NCBI GenBank assembly: GCA_017394605.1
Contig: JAFPXU010000028.1
Coordinates: forward strand, 9,499-73,498
DNA from: Clostridia bacterium
Lineage (GTDB): Bacteria > Bacillota_A > Clostridia > Christensenellales > CAG-138
DNA: 64,000 bases
Direction: 5' to 3'
A model generated the notes under the pieces. That model made no database searches. It saw only the letters and a program-made list of their open reading frames with translations, and was not told where the DNA came from. Of the stretch, positions 1 to 7,918 are shown piece by piece. A program made the position numbers and the translations under genes. Every line of letters begins with the position of its first letter. Positions within the stretch are counted from its first letter, which is position 1.

Positions 1-15
1 CAAAGAGGAAACCAT

Positions 16-2292
16 ATGACAGTTTTACCCATATACAATATGCTTACCCTTCCAAACTCGAATGTGTTTTTCAGGAAGGAGCTGTATGAAGAAATGACCG
101 GGAAACAACCGGTTCAAGATGAAAAGATGATTCTGATCATTGCGAAAGAAGAGGTCGCGGTGCAGGATCTCTCGCTGGAAAATGTTTATCCGATCGGCGT
201 ATTCGGTTTTATTAAGGAAGTGAACGAACAGGGTTTCCTGTTGATTCATGTTACCCACAGAGTGCGGATTGATGAGATCGATGTTTCTCCTGAACGTAAG
301 CTTACGCTGAGCACGGCACTTCTTCCGGATACGGAGGATATGGATGAAAACGAAGCAAGAGAGCGACTTCTGAAACTGAAGGAGGAGATTCTTTCGGTCG
401 GTCGCGAATTTGAGTGGGGGCCCATGATGGAGGCGTTTCTTGCTTCGTGGCACACTTTGGGGGATGTTGGCGCTGCTCTGTCCCCTTTTATGAATCTGCC
501 GGGAGAAAAGCTTTATTCGCTTTTGGAGGAAAACAGTCAGCGCAAACGGTTTGATGCGCTGGAGGCCATGCTTTACGAACATGCCGAACTGACCCGGGTA
601 AGGCTGAAAGCGCAAAGCGCCGAAAAAGAAAACAACCAGAAGCTGTACAGAGAGCAGGCTATCCGCAGTCAGATCGAATATCTGCAGAAAGAACTGGATG
701 AAATGCATCCGGACGAACTGACGGGAATCCGTAAACTTGAGATCGGGATACAGGAATCCGGGATGAATGAAACCGCAAGGAAGGAAGCGGATAAACTGAT
801 CAGCCGCATGAAGGCCGAGGGGCAGAACAGCCAGGAGTACGGTATGCTGGCGGATTATCTTGAGTTTCTGGTTTCGTTGCCCTGGAAGAAGGAAAAATTC
901 AAAAAAATAGATCTCGAGAACGCCGAGAAGGTTCTGGACGCAGACCATTTCGGGCTGGAGAAAGTCAAGAGGAGGATACTTGAACAGATCGCGGTGATGC
1001 AGCTGAAAAAGAAGCAGTCGGGGTCGATTATCCTTTTCGTTGGTGCGCCTGGTACAGGAAAGACAAGCATCGGTCAGAGCATTGCGAAGGCGCTAAAACG
1101 CGAGTACATCCGTGTGGCACTTGGGGGCATTCACGATGAAGCGGATATCCGCGGTCACAGACGGACCTATATTGGGGCTATGCCGGGACGGATCATGGAC
1201 GGGATACAGAAAAGCGGCGTTTCCAATCCTGTGATGGTCCTGGATGAGGTTGATAAGTTATCCATGTCCTATAACGGAGATCCCGCCAGTGCGTTGTTGG
1301 AGGTTCTGGACCCGGAACAGAACAGTACGTTTACAGACCATTATCTGAATGTGCCGTATGATTTGTCCGATGTTCTGTTTATATGCACCGCGAACAGTCT
1401 GGACACGATTCCAGAGCCGCTGCTGAACCGAATGGAGGTTATTCATTTTCAAGGCTACACGCCGATTGAAAAGTTCGAGATTGCCGTACGGCATCTGGTT
1501 CCGAGGGCGATTGCAGCGGCAGGTCTTACAAAAACGGATATCAGTATTTCGGACGCGGCGGTGAAGCATGTGATTTCCGAATACACCCGCGAGGCGGGCG
1601 TGCGGGGGCTGAAAAAGCAGATGGATACTATCTGCCGAAGCGCAGCGGTCCGGATCGTGAGGGGGGCCGATAAGCCGGTGAATGTTACGGAAGATAATCT
1701 GAGAGATTTTCTCGACATGACCCCGATACGGATGAAGAACGTAAAAGACACCGCTGCGCCGGGTGTTGTCACAGGACTCGCATGGACACCCGTAGGCGGA
1801 GATGTTTTGTATATCGAGTCCAAAAAGATGAAAGGCAACGGAAGGCTGACGATTACCGGACAGCTGGGAGATGTCATGAAGGAATCTGCGCAGATTGCCA
1901 TGAGTCTTGTCCGTACGCTGTACTCTGATAAGATTGGAGATATCGAGAAACAGGATATCCATATTCACGTTCCGGACGGTGCAACGCCGAAGGACGGACC
2001 TTCAGCGGGTATCACGCTGACCACGGCGCTCGCTTCGCTGTTTACGGGCGTGCCCGTCAGCCCCGCAGTTGCTATGACAGGAGAAGTATCCCTTCAGGGG
2101 GGCGTTAACCCGATCGGCGGACTGCCCGAGAAACTGATGGCCGCACAGAGGGCAGGCGTGAAGACGGTTTTTATTCCAAACGAGAATCTGGAAGACCTGA
2201 AAGACGTAGCTGCCGAGGTCAGGGATAAAATTGAGATCATACCGGTTCAGACGGTTGAAGAAGTTCTGCAGAGACTTCAGCTTTTGCCGTAA
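16..2292 (+). CDS. lon: ATP-dependent protease Lon (LonA)
   Basis: Cytosolic AAA+ serine protease that unfolds and degrades damaged and regulatory proteins. The 758-residue protein has the LonA order: an N-terminal substrate-binding domain (about 1-200), a coiled helical segment (about 200-310), an AAA+ module with Walker A GAPGTGKTS and Walker B VMVLDEVDK, and a C-terminal protease domain. The Ser-Lys dyad is visible as Ser663 in PKDGPSAG and Lys706 in GGLPEKL. The start codon follows an AGAGGA ribosome binding site at 4-9. The promoter lies outside the window. Length is close to the family norm, and a hairpin with a T-run follows the stop, so it is probably the last gene of its transcript. 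Confidence 0.97.
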   Translation: MTVLPIYNMLTLPNSNVFFRKELYEEMTGKQPVQDEKMILIIAKEEVAVQDLSLENVYPIGVFGFIKEVNEQGFLLIHVTHRVRIDEIDVSPERKLTLSTALLPDTEDMDENEARERLLKLKEEILSVGREFEWGPMMEAFLASWHTLGDVGAALSPFMNLPGEKLYSLLEENSQRKRFDALEAMLYEHAELTRVRLKAQSAEKENNQKLYREQAIRSQIEYLQKELDEMHPDELTGIRKLEIGIQESGMNETARKEADKLISRMKAEGQNSQEYGMLADYLEFLVSLPWKKEKFKKIDLENAEKVLDADHFGLEKVKRRILEQIAVMQLKKKQSGSIILFVGAPGTGKTSIGQSIAKALKREYIRVALGGIHDEADIRGHRRTYIGAMPGRIMDGIQKSGVSNPVMVLDEVDKLSMSYNGDPASALLEVLDPEQNSTFTDHYLNVPYDLSDVLFICTANSLDTIPEPLLNRMEVIHFQGYTPIEKFEIAVRHLVPRAIAAAGLTKTDISISDAAVKHVISEYTREAGVRGLKKQMDTICRSAAVRIVRGADKPVNVTEDNLRDFLDMTPIRMKNVKDTAAPGVVTGLAWTPVGGDVLYIESKKMKGNGRLTITGQLGDVMKESAQIAMSLVRTLYSDKIGDIEKQDIHIHVPDGATPKDGPSAGITLTTALASLFTGVPVSPAVAMTGEVSLQGGVNPIGGLPEKLMAAQRAGVKTVFIPNENLEDLKDVAAEVRDKIEIIPVQTVEEVLQRLQLLP

Positions 2293-2355
2293 ATCGGGTG
2301 ATGAATCGATGAACGGATTACTTGCTGCGATAATAATGTGTTCAATTGCAGAAAT

Positions 2356-2388
2356 AAAAGGAGATTTTCCCGTAAAATCTCTTTTTTA
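2356..2388 (+). terminator. Intrinsic terminator after lon
   Basis: An AGATTTT/AAAATCT stem extended by A-T and G-T pairs surrounds a CCCGT loop and is followed by six T residues. It lies 64 nt after the lon stop codon. Confidence 0.75.
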
Positions 2389-2446
2389 TTATCTGTTACG
2401 CGCACAGGATGCAGAGAGATGAACGGTATGCCTTGTGAGGGGCTTA

Positions 2447-2455
2447 TGATATATT
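2447..2455 (+). promoter_or_regulatory. Extended -10 promoter for the thermonuclease gene
   Basis: TGATATATT is an extended -10 (TGn plus TATATT) with no convincing -35 box at 16-18 nt. The inferred start point near 2462 gives a short leader before the gene at 2484. Confidence 0.45.
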
Positions 2456-2483
2456 TTTAATATACCCGGAAAAAACAGAAAGA

Positions 2484-3152
2484 ATGCGGAACGATGAAAA
2501 AGCGGGACGGAATATGGCAAAGAAGAAAAAGAAAAAAATAACGTTGGCGGAAAAGAAAAGAAGACGCCTGATTCTTCTGCTTGCGGCCATTCTGATCGTC
2601 ACGATTTCAGTCGGGATCATTTATCCGTACTATTCGGAGCATGGATGTTCAACGCTTCCGCAGGATATTCAGAACATTCTGTCAACCGCGTCTTCGCTGA
2701 TTTCCGAGAATCCGATCGTAACACCGGAACCAAATCTGTACGGACCGTATCGCGTCAGGTGGGTCGTGGACGGCGATACGATCGTGGTGGACCTGAACGG
2801 GACGGACACCTACATCCGGCTGATCGGAATCGATACGCCGGAAAGCGTCAGTTACAATACATCCGAAAATACCGAGCAGGGAAAGACAGCGTCTGATTTT
2901 ACAAAAAAACTTCTCAGGAAGCAGAAAGTTTATCTGGAATATGACAAAGACACAAAAGATAAATACGGGAGGACGCTTGCGTATGTGTTTCTGACAGACA
3001 AAACGACCATGGCAAACCGTGAGATCCTTCGCGCGGGAATGGCGAAAGTTTATTCATTCCGACCAAATGTCAAATATGAAAAGGAGTTTATCCGGACCCA
3101 GAACGAGGCGAAGGCCAACCGGGTCGGATTCTGGGACGGGTATTTTGGATAA
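2484..3152 (+). CDS. Membrane-anchored thermonuclease (SNase-like)
   Basis: A staphylococcal-nuclease-fold protein predicted to cut DNA or RNA outside the membrane. After a very basic N-terminus there is one hydrophobic segment at about residues 29-47, which is a signal anchor or an uncleaved signal peptide. The SNase domain fills roughly residues 85-222. Conserved active-site features are present: VDGDT, Arg and Glu in IRLIGIDTPE, and Arg in KYGRTL. The start is uncertain. ATG 2484 is taken, but ATG 2514 (MAKKKKKK) is equally possible and neither has a strong Shine-Dalgarno. It is monocistronic, bounded by terminators. A role in scavenging extracellular nucleic acid would fit the nucleoside importer and thymidine kinase further along, but that link is inference. 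Confidence 0.88.
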   Translation: MRNDEKAGRNMAKKKKKKITLAEKKRRRLILLLAAILIVTISVGIIYPYYSEHGCSTLPQDIQNILSTASSLISENPIVTPEPNLYGPYRVRWVVDGDTIVVDLNGTDTYIRLIGIDTPESVSYNTSENTEQGKTASDFTKKLLRKQKVYLEYDKDTKDKYGRTLAYVFLTDKTTMANREILRAGMAKVYSFRPNVKYEKEFIRTQNEAKANRVGFWDGYFG

Positions 3153-3189
3153 ACGGCATTGTTTGCTGAAAGGGAAGCGCAAAAGAAAG

Positions 3190-3216
3190 CGGGAAGTCCG
3201 TTCGGGACTTCCCGTT
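3190..3216. terminator. Bidirectional terminator between convergent genes
   Basis: A perfect 10-bp stem (CGGGAAGTCC with GGGACTTCCCG) surrounds a GTTC loop. T residues follow on the plus strand and a CTTTCTTTT tract follows on the minus strand, so it can serve both the nuclease gene and the ATP-grasp operon. Confidence 0.85.
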
Positions 3217-3240
3217 TAGCTGCTATATGAGCCGAAGAAG

Positions 3241-4428
3241 TTATTTTTCTTCCAGAATCGTTGCGACGTACTGCTGCAGTTCTTCTAGTGTCGGGAAACA
3301 GGCAAGGAACATATAGTTGCCCATGTCCGCCGCGAGGGCGGCATCCACACGGCCTTCTTCACGAATCTGAGATGCATACTTCTTCAATACTTCTTCTCTG
3401 CTGAGAGTATAGTTTCTAGCGTCCCTCCGTCCCACGAAAACGCAGTACTGGCGGTCACCTGTTCCTTTATCCGAACGGTCGAATGCGATCATGTCCGCCC
3501 AGATTTTATAAACATCGGTGCTGTTGGCGTAATTCATCATGGTGGGCGAAATGCCACCGCTCGGCCGCATATTCACTTCCAGAGCGACCACATCGCCCTT
3601 CTTTCCTATATGCTGGTCGCGGTTCAGACGGAAGAATTCAAAATGTACGAACCGGCTTTTTACGCCGAACGCTTTCAGTGCGGCGCGACCCATGGTCCGC
3701 AGATCGTCCGGCAGGCGGTCGCGGATATAAAAGACGCTGTTTCCGTTCTGATTGACGACCTCCATCAGATCCACGGCAGTGACATTTCCCGTTTCAAGCA
3801 GGGGCTCGCCTTTACTGTTCACGATGGCGTCATACGTGTTGACGGTCGCATCAATAAATTCTTCCATGATGAAAAGGGTATCGTCCTTTGTCTCGAAGAA
3901 ATTATGAAGATCCGCGTCATTCTTCAGTTTCCAGGTTTTTGTGGCGCCGACACCGTTATCCGGCTTGACAATGACAGGATAACCGACTTCTTCAATGAAA
4001 GCGGCGCACTCTTCGATCGTATCGACAAGGTGAAATCTCGCGACAGGTATTCCGGCAAGCGCATACCGTTCTTTCATTTTGGATTTGAACTTGACGCACG
4101 GCATATCTTCCGGCTGAAATCCCGAAAGGATATGAAAATCGCGTCGCAGTTCCGCATCCTGTTCCAGCCAGAATTCGTTATTGCTTTCCAGCCAGTCGAT
4201 TCGCCCGTATTTGTGAATGAAATAAGCCACGCCGCGGTATACTTCATCATAATTCTGAAGGGAAGAGACTTTATAATACTCATCCATCGAAGATTTCTGA
4301 TCATCAGTTAGCTGGTCATACGGACAATCGCCTATTCCGAGAACGCGCAGACCGTTATCGCGCAGATGGTGGCAGAAATGCCAGTAATTATCCGGAAAAT
4401 TCGGAGAGATAAACACAAAGTTTTTCAT
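3241..4428 (-). CDS. ATP-grasp domain ligase
   Basis: A 395-residue enzyme of the ATP-grasp superfamily, which joins a carboxylate to an amine or other nucleophile through an acyl phosphate. It has an N-terminal Rossmann-like domain (about 1-110), then the ATP-grasp core with a nucleotide-binding Lys in VIVKPDNGVG and the Mg-binding Glu and Asn in LEVNMRPSGG. It is the last gene of a minus-strand operon, 28 nt after an esterase gene. An AAAGGA ribosome binding site lies about 10 nt before the ATG. The substrate cannot be told from the sequence. The domain resembles amino-acid and dipeptide ligases more than purine or cell-wall ligases. Pairing with two esterases suggests that a small ester or amide metabolite is made or processed. 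Confidence 0.85.
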   Translation of the reverse strand: MKNFVFISPNFPDNYWHFCHHLRDNGLRVLGIGDCPYDQLTDDQKSSMDEYYKVSSLQNYDEVYRGVAYFIHKYGRIDWLESNNEFWLEQDAELRRDFHILSGFQPEDMPCVKFKSKMKERYALAGIPVARFHLVDTIEECAAFIEEVGYPVIVKPDNGVGATKTWKLKNDADLHNFFETKDDTLFIMEEFIDATVNTYDAIVNSKGEPLLETGNVTAVDLMEVVNQNGNSVFYIRDRLPDDLRTMGRAALKAFGVKSRFVHFEFFRLNRDQHIGKKGDVVALEVNMRPSGGISPTMMNYANSTDVYKIWADMIAFDRSDKGTGDRQYCVFVGRRDARNYTLSREEVLKKYASQIREEGRVDAALAADMGNYMFLACFPTLEELQQYVATILEEK

Positions 4429-4456
4429 TTTTTTCTATTCCTTTGCTGTTCTATTT

Positions 4457-5209
4457 TCAGGAAAACAGATAAGGGAGGAAGTAGTCCGCCTGTTTATACC
4501 ACCACGGCCAATCGTGATTGACGTCGCTTCCCCAGACGTCGACCCAGATGTTTATTCCAAGCTCTTTAAACTTCTGACCGAGGAACTGTGTGCTCCACGG
4601 CTCTTCCCAGGCGCCGGTCCCGACGCAGACTACCGCTTTGTGCGCGTTATATTCCTGAATGAAGGGGTGATCCGCCGGGAAATTGGCCATATAGTCAGTG
4701 GGAGAATTCCGGTAGACAACTTCATCCATGTAGTCGCCAAGGAAGAAAGATGCATTGTAGATTCCGCTGAGAGCCATACAGCGGTCAAAAAGATCCGGGA
4801 AACGGAGATACAGATTCAGTGCATGCGTGGCGCCCATCGAGCAACCGACCGTCATAATGCCGGGATATCCGGTCCATCCGTTTCTTCCGTTGACCCATGA
4901 ACGGATATAAGGAACAACCTCTCTTGTAATATAATTGATCCATTGCTCATGAAGCCGGATACGGTCATAGGGATTCCCATCCTTGTTGCTCCAGGTTTCG
5001 ATGTCGATGGTGTCGATGGAAAAGACCGTGCAGGCACCGCTGTCGATCCATCCCTGAAACGTGTCCGTCATGTGGAAGTTCGCGAAGTCATAATGATGAC
5101 CGTCCTGACAGGGGATAAACAGAACCGGCCTGCCGGCATGACCGTAAACGGACATCGGCATGGTTCGGGACAGGTTTTCACTGTAGAATTCCGGATAATT
5201 GATTTCCAT
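4457..5209 (-). CDS. Esterase family alpha/beta hydrolase
   Basis: A 250-residue alpha/beta-hydrolase without a signal peptide, so probably cytosolic. The nucleophile elbow is GCSMGA and the likely catalytic His is in VNHDWPWW near the C-terminus. An N-terminal strand with GRPVLFIPCQDG leads into the fold. It follows the upstream esterase with 6 nt between stop and start, and its ribosome binding site (GGAG) lies inside the end of that gene, so the two are co-transcribed and probably translationally coupled. The family includes esterase D-like and acyl-transferring enzymes; the substrate is unknown. It is only distantly similar to its neighbour, so it looks like a second activity rather than a recent duplicate. 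Confidence 0.85.
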   Translation of the reverse strand: MEINYPEFYSENLSRTMPMSVYGHAGRPVLFIPCQDGHHYDFANFHMTDTFQGWIDSGACTVFSIDTIDIETWSNKDGNPYDRIRLHEQWINYITREVVPYIRSWVNGRNGWTGYPGIMTVGCSMGATHALNLYLRFPDLFDRCMALSGIYNASFFLGDYMDEVVYRNSPTDYMANFPADHPFIQEYNAHKAVVCVGTGAWEEPWSTQFLGQKFKELGINIWVDVWGSDVNHDWPWWYKQADYFLPYLFS

Positions 5210-5215
5210 ATATGA

Positions 5216-5992
5216 TTAATCTCCAAGCTGGTAAAAAATCGTGTTCAGAAAGAAAGGTATCTGCTGCTCCCAGGAAGACTCGGAATGGATCCCGCCGGGA
5301 ACGACTCTGCTTTCAACATACAGTCCTTTTTTGATCAGCAGAGAAGTCATTTCCCCGTAAAGCCGTCTTGCCCGTACGGAGGTCATTTCAAGGGAGCCGT
5401 TGTCCATGTAGAGTACGGTATCCCTCACATCACTTTCCCGGATCAGCTTCTTGAATGACGCGGGACTGAAGGCAAAAGAAGGGGAAAGAGCAGCGCCGCG
5501 GGAGAAAACGTCGTTGTATGTCAGCAGAGCGTATACGGTCATAATCCCGCCCATGGAACTGCCCGCCACAAACGTGAATTCCCGTTCCGGAAGAGTGGGA
5601 TAGTGTTTGTCGATATACGGCTTAAACCGCTTTACGATATAGTCCATGGTGAGCTTGCCGCGCCCTTTGATACTGCCGTATTCAGGATCCGTGAAGTCAA
5701 AGGGAGAATACTCGGACAGGCGACCGCCGCATTTTTCATCTTCCGCATGGTGATTGCATTCGAGCGCGGCAACGATCAATGGGACGTTGTGTTCCGTGAG
5801 GTAGTCCAGAATTCCCCAGCATTTTCCGTAGGAAGCGTCGCTGTCGCGAAAAAGATTCTGACCGTCAAACATATAAAGTACGGGACAGCGACGGCTGTCG
5901 TCCGCCATGCAGCTGTCCGGAACATAAACATATGCTTTCCTTGGTTCATTTCCCGTAAGACCGGGAATTGTGATATTCCATTCTTTATACAA
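5216..5992 (-). CDS. Esterase family protein (enterochelin-esterase-like, PF00756 type)
   Basis: A 258-residue alpha/beta-hydrolase and first gene of the esterase, esterase, ATP-grasp operon. The pattern VYVPD then LYMFDGQNLF, the nucleophile elbow GSSMGG and a C-terminal GGIHSE with the likely catalytic His are typical of PF00756 esterases. These cleave esters of siderophores, S-formylglutathione or feruloyl groups, and mycolyltransferases are relatives. The start codon is TTG at 5992. An AGAGGT ribosome binding site lies 8 nt upstream, whereas the nearby ATG at 5996 runs into a stop at once. No signal peptide is present. Confidence 0.85.
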   Translation of the reverse strand: MYKEWNITIPGLTGNEPRKAYVYVPDSCMADDSRRCPVLYMFDGQNLFRDSDASYGKCWGILDYLTEHNVPLIVAALECNHHAEDEKCGGRLSEYSPFDFTDPEYGSIKGRGKLTMDYIVKRFKPYIDKHYPTLPEREFTFVAGSSMGGIMTVYALLTYNDVFSRGAALSPSFAFSPASFKKLIRESDVRDTVLYMDNGSLEMTSVRARRLYGEMTSLLIKKGLYVESRVVPGGIHSESSWEQQIPFFLNTIFYQLGD

Positions 5993-6024
5993 TCATGTTT
6001 ACCTCTATACCGCTAATGCAAGAA

Positions 6025-6033
6025 AATATATCA
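6025..6033 (-). promoter_or_regulatory. Extended -10 promoter of the esterase/ATP-grasp operon
   Basis: On the minus strand this reads TGATATATT, an extended -10 box about 33 nt before the TTG start of the first esterase. No clear -35 is visible. Confidence 0.45.
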
Positions 6034-6079
6034 TATTTTCACCGCATCTTCAACCATGTTTCAGAATCGCGGCAAACGT

Positions 6080-7915
6080 TCAGACGGTCGCTCCGCTCAT
6101 CAGTTCTTCCGTAAACTGTCGGGTATAAAGCGCATAATAATAACCTCTGCGCTTCATAAGCTCGGGGTGAGTACCCTGTTCGATGATTTTTCCGTCCCGA
6201 ACGACCAGGATCAGATCCGCCTGGCGGATCGTAGAAAGCCGATGCGCGACCACAAAAGAGGTTCTGCCCTTCATAAGGTGCTCGATTGCTTCCTGAATGA
6301 GCTTTTCCGTGACCGTATCGATGGAAGAAGTCGCTTCATCCAGCACGAATATGCGGGGATTGGATAGAATCGCCCGGGCAAAGGACAGAAGCTGCTTTTC
6401 CCCGGTGGAGAGCAGGTCGCCTCCTTCTCCGACGTCACTGTCATACCCCTTTTCCATTCGTGCGATAACGCTGTCTGCCGAAACCGCCTTGACGGCCGCC
6501 TCGATTTCTTCCATAGTCGCATCGGGTTTTCCATAAAGAAGATTATCCTTTACGGTGCCCGAAAACAAATGCGGTGTCTGAAGAACATAACCAATATTCG
6601 AATGCAGCCACAACTGAGAGCGTTCCCGGGCATCTTTTCCGTCTATCAGAATTTGTCCGGAAGTGGGCTCAAAGAATCTGCAGACAAGATTGACAAGTGT
6701 GGACTTCCCCGCACCGGTTTCCCCAACGATCGCAACATTGGTTCCCTGCGGAATCTTTAAATTGAAATGCTCAAGCACATACTCGTTTCCGTCCGGGTAC
6801 ATAAAGGATACATCGCGGAATTCCACTTCCCCGTACAGCTCTTCCCAGTTTTCTTTCTTCGGATGAAAGGTATCGCCGTATTTTGCTATGACTTCCGGAC
6901 TGTCGGAAACATCGGATTCCGTTTCCATCAGCCGGGTAAAGCGTTCAATGTTGACCTGAACAGTGATCAGATCGGAAAGCGCGCGGACGACCCACTGGAT
7001 CGGTTCCATCAGATTCAGCGCGTAGGCGGTAAACGCGGCAAGTGTGCCGAGTTCCATCAGCCCGGTTACGGTGATCTGACCGCCCCTCCAGAGGACCAGC
7101 GCCAGCAGGATATAGGACGCGAAGGAAATCGTGGAGACGAAAAGGGAACGGAAATGGGCGGTCTTGACGGATGCACGGGTCATTTCACGGCTGACCGTTC
7201 TGAAATCCTGATCCATCCGCTCTTCGGCAACGAGTGTCTTTGTCGTTTTTGCCCCGGTAATGCCCTCGTTGAACCCGGAGGTGATCTGAGAGTTGATTTC
7301 ACGCACGCGACGGTTCAACCGGACGAGCCTGCCCTGGAAATACCCGAGGGCGATTGCCGTGAGCGGGACGATAATCAGAACCAGAAGTCCCATTTTCCAG
7401 TTCAGCGCGAACATGAGGGTGATGGCGCCGATGATATAAGTGATATTCCATATGCCGTCCATCAGACTCCATGATACAAGTGAGCCGATTCGTTCGGTGT
7501 CGCTGATGACTCTGGAGTGGATATAACCGACGCTGTTCTGGTTATAATACGAAAAAGACAGCGTCTGGAGATGATTGAATGCAGCGCGACGCATATCCCG
7601 GTCCACACCCAGTTCAATGAGACCGCCTTGATATGCGGATATCAGGTTTCCGATCGTCTGGACAAGCAGAACGGCGAGATAGGAAAGGATGAACGGCAAA
7701 AGCGTATCAAGGGTCGAAAGCGCAACAAAATGATTCAGCGCATACTGCTGAAACAGAGGCATGACCGTATCGACCAGTCCCCCGAGAACAGAAAGCACGA
7801 CCATACTCCATATGACTTTACGAAGCGGTTTCAGGTAAGGAAGCAGTTTCGGTATGCCATAATGGGGAAGCCGTACATATTGCTGTTCTTCTTTTTTAAA
7901 TGCGGTTTCCGTCAT
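6080..7915 (-). CDS. Heterodimeric ABC exporter, subunit 2 (permease-ATPase)
   Basis: A 611-residue half-transporter with an N-terminal six-helix exporter domain (about 35-330) and a C-terminal nucleotide-binding domain. It has Walker A GETGAGKST and Walker B IFVLDEATSS with the catalytic Glu, but a degenerate signature LSTGEKQ in place of LSGGQ. Its partner starts just upstream, with 3 nt between that stop and this start. The partner has the complementary defect, so the two form one heterodimer of the LmrCD/BmrCD/TM287-288 kind with one working and one degenerate ATP site. Such pumps export drugs, lipids or peptides. No regulator or substrate gene sits beside the pair. Confidence 0.93.
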   Translation of the reverse strand: MTETAFKKEEQQYVRLPHYGIPKLLPYLKPLRKVIWSMVVLSVLGGLVDTVMPLFQQYALNHFVALSTLDTLLPFILSYLAVLLVQTIGNLISAYQGGLIELGVDRDMRRAAFNHLQTLSFSYYNQNSVGYIHSRVISDTERIGSLVSWSLMDGIWNITYIIGAITLMFALNWKMGLLVLIIVPLTAIALGYFQGRLVRLNRRVREINSQITSGFNEGITGAKTTKTLVAEERMDQDFRTVSREMTRASVKTAHFRSLFVSTISFASYILLALVLWRGGQITVTGLMELGTLAAFTAYALNLMEPIQWVVRALSDLITVQVNIERFTRLMETESDVSDSPEVIAKYGDTFHPKKENWEELYGEVEFRDVSFMYPDGNEYVLEHFNLKIPQGTNVAIVGETGAGKSTLVNLVCRFFEPTSGQILIDGKDARERSQLWLHSNIGYVLQTPHLFSGTVKDNLLYGKPDATMEEIEAAVKAVSADSVIARMEKGYDSDVGEGGDLLSTGEKQLLSFARAILSNPRIFVLDEATSSIDTVTEKLIQEAIEHLMKGRTSFVVAHRLSTIRQADLILVVRDGKIIEQGTHPELMKRRGYYYALYTRQFTEELMSGATV

Positions 7916-7918
7916 ACT

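Noticed and set aside
2231..2422. Small open frame after lon
   Set aside because: Starts inside lon in another frame, spans the lon terminator and has no ribosome binding site.
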